Below are positions 57,594 through 64,000 of a stretch of DNA of 64,000 bases, one piece after another; the stretch's first letter is position 1; every line of letters starts with the position of its first letter. The notes beneath the pieces were generated by a model that was not told where the DNA came from, made no database searches, and saw nothing but the letters and a program-made list of their open reading frames with translations. Source of the stretch: Sporobacter termitidis DSM 10068 (lineage in GTDB: Bacteria; Bacillota; Clostridia; Oscillospirales; Oscillospiraceae); NCBI RefSeq assembly GCF_900130065.1, contig NZ_FQXV01000010.1, forward strand, positions 62,001 to 126,000. The letters are read 5' to 3'. A program made the position numbers and the translations under genes.

Positions 57594-59861
57594 TCAGATG
57601 ATACAGTCCAGATACCTCAGGCGGAACCGGACAGGCCATCTACAGTGATCTTTCAGTCTCCGCGTCACGCTGTCGGCAAAATCGCATACCGTGACCCGCT
57701 GGTTATCCTTCACCGGCAGCAGGGAAAAGCGCGCCTGCTGCTGGATGGTAACCACTTCCTCAAAGCTCTCCGCCATTTCCCGTCCCAGCGCACCTATAAT
57801 TGCGTCTTTCAGGCGATACAACGACCCGTTGCAATGCGACACGCCGAAATAGCCCAGAAGCCTGACGATATAGGCTGTCCAGAGCTCCACAGCATGCCCC
57901 GGGCTGCAGTTTCTTAAACGCCGATTCCAACGCCTGCGCAGCCAGATGCGCCGAAACGCAAGGGTGAGAAAACCGAGCACCAGCATTCCGATCAGGGCCC
58001 ACAGCAGGATTTCGAGTATGCTTATTGGCTCCGCCAACGGCGGCTCTTCTTCCTCCGCGCCGCCGGCGTTATCCTTATTTTGTTCGGAATGCTCCTGAGA
58101 CGACACATCGGAAGGCTTTACTTCAAAGGGGACAAAGCCCACGCCATCCCGATATATCTCTACCCACGCGTGGGCATCGGCTTCACCGACCTCGACAGGC
58201 TCTCCTTTTTCCCAGGCGGCCGCCGCATCCTCGGCTGAGATATAGTATCCCTCCACATAGCGTGCCGGGATACCGAAGGTGCGGAACAGCAGCGCCGCCG
58301 CAGTTGCGTAGTGTACGCTGTACCCCTCATGGCTGTCTTCCAGCAGGAACGTCAGAAAATCTCCGCCCTCATAAGGCTGCGGCGTCTCGCTGTAAGCCAG
58401 CGCCGAGGACAGAAATGCCTGCACCGTGCTTCGCGCTGTATCAAAGCTTAAACCACCTTCCGGCACCTCTTGCCCGCCAAGCAGCTTTCGGATGGTTTCC
58501 GCCGCTTCCTCCGGTACATCCAGGTAATTGGCGTACACATATTCCCGGTATACGTTTTCACTTTCAAGGTATTTCATGGCATACTCATCGCCCGCGCGCC
58601 ATTTCTCACTAAGCGTGGAATAAAGCGCCTCATCGCCTGATACAGATCGGTCGGTAACATAATATTCGTATTGCCTTTGACCATGCAGCCCCACCGCCGG
58701 CAGGTCCGCGTCCCCGATCTGATTGGCATCGGGCGACCCGGTTTTCAGCTCGTAAGGCGTGTAAATGTATCCGGAGCCGGCTGTCTTATTGTCCACGGAC
58801 ACCTGTATCAGGCGCTTTTCCATATTCAGAGCGTCCGCCAGCTGCGCGAGCTGATTCTGGCCGTAAAAGCCCCTGTTGTGAAGCCAGGTGAAAGCCATCG
58901 CACTTTCAGCCTTCGTCGCCGCGGGCAATCCGATCCAGCCGTCGCCGATATAACGCTCACCCACAAAGCCGCGCAGATATATGCTGGCGGGTTCCGACAT
59001 CGTCACAGTCATTACATTTTTATCCGCGTCCGGCGCGAAATTCTTTAGTTCGGTAAAATCCCCTCTTGGCAGCAGCTGCTCTGTTTGCTCATAGCGCAGA
59101 CGATAGATCTGTCGCGCGGCATCCAGGCGTCTTTTTTCAGCCGCCGCGGAACCGTCACCCGCCAAAAGCGCCGGGAGCAGCGATGCCGCCGTCAGAAGCG
59201 CCATAATCGCCAGCAGCCAGACAGCCATACTACCGCCGTTGGCGCTGTTGTTTCGATATGTCACGCGGCTGCTGCACGCCGCTGCTGTTGCCAGTATCAG
59301 TAGTACCGTCCAGCTGTCCGGAGTATACAGCCCGATAAGCGCTGCTGCCAACACAAGAGCGTCAAACACCAACAGCATAACCGGCTTTCCGTTTGCCGAC
59401 CATCCGGCTGCTAGGCCGAGTATTGCAGCGGGCAATGCAAGAAACAGCGCCGCGCAGACCTGATGCATGTTTTGGTCCGCACGCACCTCATACCGCGGAA
59501 AAATTCGGCCGAGCTGGATCTCCAAACCGGCAAACACCTGATTGACCGTGATGTTCCAGCCGTCGGCGATCCATCGGCTGGCCGTCACAGCGTAGACCGC
59601 CAGAAGGGCCAGGGACACATACTGCACTATCCTATATTTTTGGGGCAGGCCGCAGCTTAAAGAGCAGAAAAACGTGCCCACGAGCAGCAGTGTTGCCTGG
59701 GTATAGCCGCCGCCGGACAGATTCAATCCCTTCCAGGTGCAGCCGCATATAGACAAAAGAATTATAAGACCCAGTAAAGAACGTCCAAAGAGGTCAGCCG
59801 TCCTGTCGGGAGCCTGCCATATAACAAGTTGAAAGCCGTTACCTTCTCCGCTTTTTTCCAC
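57594..59861 (-). CDS. TgpA-like transglutaminase-fold membrane protein with altered catalytic Cys
   Basis: 755 residues: a block of hydrophobic segments (~25-235), an extracytoplasmic domain with a transglutaminase core (~500-610), one more membrane segment (~650) and a cytoplasmic tail. The core shows 'YATAAALLFRTFGIPARYVEGYY' type sequence (~540-560), the His in EADAHAWVEIY and the Asp region 'FEVKPSD'. The usual catalytic Cys (G-x-C-x-x-F-A-T-A) reads EGYSVHYATA, with Ser at that place. GTG start after GAGGAG. It forms the common trio with DUF58 and MoxR genes upstream, thought to act in envelope protein maturation. Confidence 0.8.
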   Translation of the reverse strand: MEKSGEGNGFQLVIWQAPDRTADLFGRSLLGLIILLSICGCTWKGLNLSGGGYTQATLLLVGTFFCSLSCGLPQKYRIVQYVSLALLAVYAVTASRWIADGWNITVNQVFAGLEIQLGRIFPRYEVRADQNMHQVCAALFLALPAAILGLAAGWSANGKPVMLLVFDALVLAAALIGLYTPDSWTVLLILATAAACSSRVTYRNNSANGGSMAVWLLAIMALLTAASLLPALLAGDGSAAAEKRRLDAARQIYRLRYEQTEQLLPRGDFTELKNFAPDADKNVMTVTMSEPASIYLRGFVGERYIGDGWIGLPAATKAESAMAFTWLHNRGFYGQNQLAQLADALNMEKRLIQVSVDNKTAGSGYIYTPYELKTGSPDANQIGDADLPAVGLHGQRQYEYYVTDRSVSGDEALYSTLSEKWRAGDEYAMKYLESENVYREYVYANYLDVPEEAAETIRKLLGGQEVPEGGLSFDTARSTVQAFLSSALAYSETPQPYEGGDFLTFLLEDSHEGYSVHYATAAALLFRTFGIPARYVEGYYISAEDAAAAWEKGEPVEVGEADAHAWVEIYRDGVGFVPFEVKPSDVSSQEHSEQNKDNAGGAEEEEPPLAEPISILEILLWALIGMLVLGFLTLAFRRIWLRRRWNRRLRNCSPGHAVELWTAYIVRLLGYFGVSHCNGSLYRLKDAIIGALGREMAESFEEVVTIQQQARFSLLPVKDNQRVTVCDFADSVTRRLKDHCRWPVRFRLRYLDCII

Positions 59862-59872
59862 TCCGACACTCC

Positions 59873-60997
59873 TCAGATGATCACATCCCGCAGGGTGGTT
59901 TTATAATCCGCCGGCGAGAATACATAACACATGATATCTCCGGCCCTCTCTCCCTCACCGGTCTCACTGCACAGGAAAACCGTTGTCTTGCCGACGGCCG
60001 AAAGTGCCGGCAGTTCCTTCGATATCTGCGGCGTAAAAAGGGCAATCAGGGGATACCGCCTGCCGCCCAGCATTTGCAGCAGCTCGGTAACGCCGTTGCC
60101 GTTCTCCTGAGTTCTGAGCAGCTGGTGCACGATGCCGTACAAATCCTCGACGGCGGTGATATCGAGTATCGGGTTTTCGCCGCCGCCCAAAGCCAGGCTA
60201 TACGGTATCTCCTCTTCCGCAAGACGCAGGCACAGGGACATCACCGCTTCTCCCAGTGCGTCCGTCACAGCGGGCGGTGCCGGCACGGATTTGTCCCAAA
60301 ACACCAGCAGTGCCCGCGTAAGAGCGGCGGACGGATCCGCAACAAGGTATTTATCATATTTCTGACTGAGCTTCCAATGTATCTGCTTCAGGCTGTCGCC
60401 CTCGGCATAGTTCCGAATCTGGAAGGGTTCCGAGTAGTCCTGTCCCCTACGGTTCAGGTTCAAAACGTCGTCCCCCAGGAGCGTCTCGCTGCCGGATAAT
60501 CTCACCGTCATGGGGAATGTCTCAGGCAAAACCGTCCGTTTTTCCGTTGATGCAACGCCTGTTTTCCAGCCGATCAAGCCAAAGGGATCAAATATCTGCA
60601 GCCCTGCGACGGAGAAGCGGATTCTGCCGCAACAGACCGGATTAAAGGTAAATTCCACGCGTTTTATGCCCTTTGGCGGTACCGAGCAGTCAATTTTCAA
60701 GGTCCGGCTTTCTCCGGTCAATTGGTTTATCACATCTATTGTTGTGCGCACACGCGCCATCGGCAGCGGCGCGCTGTTCTTTATTTGCAGCCAGCCGTCA
60801 GTGAAGGAGCCTTTTTGCGGACCCACAGGTATATACAGCGCGGAGGTCACCTTACCGGCCGCTAATGCCGTCAGTGCAATTGAAACGCAGGGCAGCAGCA
60901 CGGACGCCGATAAAACGGCCAATGCGGCCGGGGTGCCGGTGAACGCCCAGGCCGCTCCGCACAGCAGCACGGCCATCGCCCATATGACGCGTCTCAT
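59873..60997 (-). CDS. DUF58-family membrane protein
   Basis: A 374-residue protein with two N-terminal hydrophobic segments (~5-50) and the DUF58 signature 'YAEGDSLKQIHWKLSQKYDKYLV' region (~205-227), preceded by 'RRGQDYSEPFQIRNY'. It is a partner of MoxR ATPases, probably through a von Willebrand-like fold. It overlaps the MoxR stop by one base and lies 11 nt before the transglutaminase-like gene. Confidence 0.85.
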   Translation of the reverse strand: MRRVIWAMAVLLCGAAWAFTGTPAALAVLSASVLLPCVSIALTALAAGKVTSALYIPVGPQKGSFTDGWLQIKNSAPLPMARVRTTIDVINQLTGESRTLKIDCSVPPKGIKRVEFTFNPVCCGRIRFSVAGLQIFDPFGLIGWKTGVASTEKRTVLPETFPMTVRLSGSETLLGDDVLNLNRRGQDYSEPFQIRNYAEGDSLKQIHWKLSQKYDKYLVADPSAALTRALLVFWDKSVPAPPAVTDALGEAVMSLCLRLAEEEIPYSLALGGGENPILDITAVEDLYGIVHQLLRTQENGNGVTELLQMLGGRRYPLIALFTPQISKELPALSAVGKTTVFLCSETGEGERAGDIMCYVFSPADYKTTLRDVII

Positions 60998-61941
60998 TAT
61001 CTTTTCAGCTCCTCTAAAACAGGCATTTTTACCTGCTGCAGAATTTCAGCAACAATGTCGGCGCTGTCCACCTCGTTGAAACGGGCCTTGCTGCCAAGGA
61101 TCAGCCGGTGCGCGTATACGTCGGGTACGACGGCCTCCACGTCCTCCGGGACCACGAAATCACGGCCGGACAGATAAGCGCGCGCTTTGGTCATGCGGCA
61201 CAGCGCCAGCGCTCCCCGGGGGCTGATGCCCAGGCTCACCAGCGGGTGCTGCCGGGTGGCCTCCGTCAAGGCGGTGACATATGCGTAAATTTTGTCATCA
61301 ATATGGACTTCTCCCACCTCCGCGATGGCGGCAAGCAGTTCCCCGCGGGACAGGACGGGGGTAATCTGATCAAGGGGGTTCACATTCCGCCTGTCCCGCA
61401 GAATAACGATCTGGCTGCCGGTGTCGGGATAGCCCATGGAGAGGCGTATCATAAATCGGTCGAGCTGCGAGTTGGGCAGCATCTGCGTACCGGCGGAACC
61501 GACGGGGTTTTGCGTGGCCAGTACAATGAACGGGTCCGGCAGCGGATGGGTGACCCCATCCACCGTCACGCGCCCCTCTTCCATCGCTTCCAGCAAAGCG
61601 GATTGTGTCTTGCTGCTGGTGCGGTTGATCTCATCGGCCAGCAGGATATTGGTCATAATAGCGCCGGGTTTATATTGAAATTCTCCCGTACGCTTGTCCA
61701 GTATGGAAAAGCCCACCACATCGGACGGTACGCTGTCGGAGGTGAACTGGATGCGCTTTGTATCCAGGTTCAATACCCGGGCAAACGCCAGGGTCAGCGT
61801 CGTTTTGCCGACGCCCGGCACATCCTCCAGAAGCACATGGCCGCCGGCCATAATAGCCATCAGCACCTTACCGATGGCCTCGTCCTTGCCGACGACGACC
61901 TTTCTGATTTCCTTCTGCACATTCTCAAGATTTTTTCTCAT
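60997..61941 (-). CDS. MoxR-family AAA+ ATPase
   Basis: A 314-residue AAA+ chaperone-like ATPase: Walker A GVPGVGKTT (~40-48), 'FTSDSVPSDVVGF', Walker B 'ILLADEINRTSSKTQSALLEAM', sensor 'LATQNPVGSAGT' and C-terminal lid 'LGISPRGALALCRMTKARA'. First gene of the trio with DUF58 and the transglutaminase-like protein. RBS AAAAGGTATG-type, weak. Confidence 0.9.
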   Translation of the reverse strand: MRKNLENVQKEIRKVVVGKDEAIGKVLMAIMAGGHVLLEDVPGVGKTTLTLAFARVLNLDTKRIQFTSDSVPSDVVGFSILDKRTGEFQYKPGAIMTNILLADEINRTSSKTQSALLEAMEEGRVTVDGVTHPLPDPFIVLATQNPVGSAGTQMLPNSQLDRFMIRLSMGYPDTGSQIVILRDRRNVNPLDQITPVLSRGELLAAIAEVGEVHIDDKIYAYVTALTEATRQHPLVSLGISPRGALALCRMTKARAYLSGRDFVVPEDVEAVVPDVYAHRLILGSKARFNEVDSADIVAEILQQVKMPVLEELKR

Positions 61942-62037
61942 ACCTTTTCCTGACTATCATTTCATTATGAAGTTGCCTGCCGGGTTAACGCCTCCCCGGC
62001 AAGCGCTTCATTTGGTGTTTTTTCGGAGGTATTGCCG

Positions 62038-64000
62038 CTATTTCATCGATCCCGACTTGTTCTTCGTCTTTTTCAGTCTGACCAATGCTGTCGTAAGAAT
62101 GGTGACCACCAGCGCGGCCGCGCCGCTGATGATAAGTATCATGGGCAGATTGTTCTGTCGGCTGACCTCTTCCACATCCGTGCCGACTTTCAGGTTCTCC
62201 TCCCTGGTTTCCGGCGGCGACACTTCAGGCTCCTCGGCCGCCTGCAAGTCGTTGGGCTCTTCCGCCTTGGTCTCCTCGGGAATATCTATTTGGGATGTCT
62301 GGGGCTTCGTCTGCTGATTCTGTGCGGAACCGGCAGGCCGCGTGCTCCCGGCTCCGGCACCTCCGGTGTCGCCGCCGGCGCCGCCCGTTTCATTGCCGAT
62401 ACCGCCGGTACCCGTGCCTTCTCCTGTTCCTTCTCCGGTACCTGTATGCGTTGTGGGCGGCTCGGGCTCCGCGGGTGGCTCCGTGTCGGCGGGCGGTTCA
62501 GTATCTGCGGGCGGCTTGGGGCCCTCAGGTTTATCTATGTTGCCGACTTGTTCACGTGCAATACGCACCGTTACATCGGTTTCGTCGTCAAGCATTACAA
62601 GCGCGTCTGTTCCTTCGCCCCCCTCCGTCGGGGCAACAGTTGCGGAATATACATACGCGAATTGCGGACCGAACGGCTCATTGTTATATACCGGGAGATC
62701 AACTTTAAGATCGATGCCCGCGCCCGCGCCAAGATAGATACCGTCGCTTCTGTCGTTTATTGCCGCGTAGCCCTCCGCCGGGACCGAGGCTCCGTCCAGC
62801 TCAACATAGAGCGTCACCGGGTAGAACTTGGGCTGGCCAAAGACCGGAACGTTGAGTGGTGATTGGTCATGGTTCTTGTTCTGGGTCCATACTCCGCGAT
62901 TTCCGTCCGCGCCGCCGTCCAGCAGATACGCTATCTCGCCGCTTGCAAACGTGTCCATGCCCTTCGCTGTTCCATAGGCGTTGGGATTGGCGTCCGCCGG
63001 TGTGTCAAGCCTGTAGTAGGCGTTCGACACGCTGACGTTTGAGGCATCGGCGACTGTACCCAGCATGCCTATTGACGTCCCGCCGCCATACCAGTACGCG
63101 TTAGAAAGGGTGACGCTTCCGGTCGTCAGTGAACCGATGTTCCCGAAGATGCCGCCCACCGTGTTAGGGGCCGCGTCTCCGCAGCCGCCTGCCCAGTAAA
63201 CGTTGATCGCCGCAACGGTCACGGCCGTGGTCGTCGTGGAGACGTTGCCGACAATGCCGCCCACGACGGTGGCAGCGGAGCTGCCCGTGTAATCGCCTTC
63301 CCAGTAGCTTTTGTTTACGGTGAGCTGTGTTTTATCAACGACACTTCCTACAAGACCGCCCGCATACGTCGTGAAGCCTTCAATATCGCCCGTCACATAA
63401 CAATTGTCAATATTCAACAAGGTAGCATAGCTTGTCGAACCACAGGCCCCCACAAGACCGCCACCGGTTTTACAGCCTGAACCGGCGCTGTTGCTGCCTG
63501 CAACAACACCCTTGTTGTAGCTGTCCTTTAGATAGATATTTCCTATTCCCGCAAAGCCCACTAAACCGCCGGCATAATCACATATGGCGCTTATTCTCCC
63601 CTCGTTGCCGCAGTTGGTTAACCTGATAATAGGGGAGGACGAACCTCCGGGAATACGTCCTACGATCCCGCCCGCGTCGGACTGACCAGTAGTCGGATAA
63701 ATATTAGAAATATCACCGTAGTTAACGCAGTTTTCTATTTCGGCGTTGATCACGGAGGAGGGCCAAGACATGTCCACACGCCCCGCGATGCCGCCCGTTC
63801 CAATTCCGCCGCCTGTTATACTGCCGTAATTCTTGCAGTCAGTGATCCGCAGGGTGATTGCTCCGGCAGTTAAACCTCCGATATTGCCTATGATTCCAGC
63901 GACATAAGTACCTTTCGAATTCACATTGGCATAATTCACGCAGTCGCTGACAAGTCCTGTGCTTGTGTTGCCGCTGCTGCCGGCGTAATTTCCTATAATG
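62038..64000 (-). CDS. GLUG-repeat surface protein with C-terminal membrane anchor (5' partial)
   Basis: The frame is open to the window edge, so the N-terminus lies beyond it; GTG 63939 is internal. Many GLUG-type repeats ('AGGLVGFAGIGNIYLKDSY', 'GGIVGNVSTTTTAVTV') make a probable beta-helix. Then come a small domain with 'VTLYVELDGASVPAEGYAAI', a Pro/Glu/Thr/Gly-rich stalk (e.g. repeated PADTEPP and GTGEGTG) and a final membrane segment ('PMILIISGAAALVVTILTTA') with a basic tail. GLUG repeats occur in adhesins and proteases. It lies 97 nt upstream of moxR and may start that operon. Role unknown. Confidence 0.75.
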   Translation of the reverse strand, partial: IIGNYAGSSGNTSTGLVSDCVNYANVNSKGTYVAGIIGNIGGLTAGAITLRITDCKNYGSITGGGIGTGGIAGRVDMSWPSSVINAEIENCVNYGDISNIYPTTGQSDAGGIVGRIPGGSSSPIIRLTNCGNEGRISAICDYAGGLVGFAGIGNIYLKDSYNKGVVAGSNSAGSGCKTGGGLVGACGSTSYATLLNIDNCYVTGDIEGFTTYAGGLVGSVVDKTQLTVNKSYWEGDYTGSSAATVVGGIVGNVSTTTTAVTVAAINVYWAGGCGDAAPNTVGGIFGNIGSLTTGSVTLSNAYWYGGGTSIGMLGTVADASNVSVSNAYYRLDTPADANPNAYGTAKGMDTFASGEIAYLLDGGADGNRGVWTQNKNHDQSPLNVPVFGQPKFYPVTLYVELDGASVPAEGYAAINDRSDGIYLGAGAGIDLKVDLPVYNNEPFGPQFAYVYSATVAPTEGGEGTDALVMLDDETDVTVRIAREQVGNIDKPEGPKPPADTEPPADTEPPAEPEPPTTHTGTGEGTGEGTGTGGIGNETGGAGGDTGGAGAGSTRPAGSAQNQQTKPQTSQIDIPEETKAEEPNDLQAAEEPEVSPPETREENLKVGTDVEEVSRQNNLPMILIISGAAALVVTILTTALVRLKKTKNKSGSMK

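Noticed and set aside
61966-62000. GCCGGG/CCCGGC hairpin between moxR and the GLUG gene
   Set aside because: No T-tract on either strand and an uneven loop; not convincing as a terminator.
62038-63939. Repetitive Gly/Thr stretch as a CRISPR or DNA repeat array
   Set aside because: The repeats are at protein level (GLUG motifs and a Pro/Gly/Thr stalk) with varied DNA sequence; no regular repeat-spacer pattern.

Overview
The window reads as chromosome of a strictly anaerobic, moderately GC-rich, Gram-positive member of the Clostridia. Evidence for this is a Firmicute-type AdhE with a Rex-like operator, an anaerobic sulfite reductase (AsrABC), a RACo-type corrinoid reductive activator, SLH-domain surface proteins, AGGAGG-type ribosome binding sites with frequent GTG/TTG starts, and Clostridia-type regulators. 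I see no rRNA gene, no intact tRNA, no CRISPR array and no intact transposase or integrase. Species cannot be named from sequence alone.

Layout. (1) 1-1.5 kb: end of a GntR regulator, a decayed tRNA-Lys 3' half with its terminator, and a siderophore-type esterase. (2) 1.7-12.5 kb: Fur, then two tandem AraC-regulator/siderophore-binding-lipoprotein pairs, two FecCD permeases, a FecE ATPase and, in the same overlapping operon, a NifH-like Fe protein and two nitrogenase component-1-like proteins. (3) 12.5-15.1 kb: a DtxR-type regulator, a MATE exporter and a TetR. (4) 15.4-21.7 kb: a hydrolase ORF with no usable start, a ferredoxin-less RACo-like activator, asrABC and a nitroreductase. (5) 21.9-31.2 kb: a TetR, a heterodimeric ABC transporter, and an oppBCDF-A-type importer. 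(6) 31.5-35 kb: a decayed two-component system (frameshifted regulator, truncated kinase) facing an intact one. (7) 35-44 kb: an orphan gene, a small SLH protein, a BlaI/BlaR1-like pair whose sensor half is an Asp-box propeller, an aminoglycoside nucleotidyltransferase remnant, AdhE, and SseB. (8) 44-64 kb: a surface system transcribed leftward. It contains transcobalamin-like (alpha-toroid and DUF4430) secreted proteins with SLH anchors, a cobalamin riboswitch with terminator, an ECF transporter whose two ATPases and S component are fused, a transglutaminase-like membrane protein/DUF58/MoxR trio, and a partial GLUG-repeat protein.

How the parts work together. Iron region: a 16-bp palindrome (GTTAGA-N4-TCWAAC) lies upstream of both siderophore-binding lipoprotein genes, the MATE gene and the heterodimeric ABC gene. 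This suggests one metal-responsive regulon, probably under the DtxR-like protein at 12.5 kb. The nitrogenase-like proteins keep Fe-protein cluster cysteines and a three-plus-one cysteine set for a component-1 cluster, but nothing indicates nitrogen fixation. A reductase acting on the imported ligand (iron chelate or tetrapyrrole) is the best inference. Cobalamin region: the riboswitch, the transcobalamin-like proteins and the ECF transporter together suggest a cell-surface corrinoid capture and import system resembling animal intrinsic factor/transcobalamin in architecture. These two systems are the most interesting content of the window.
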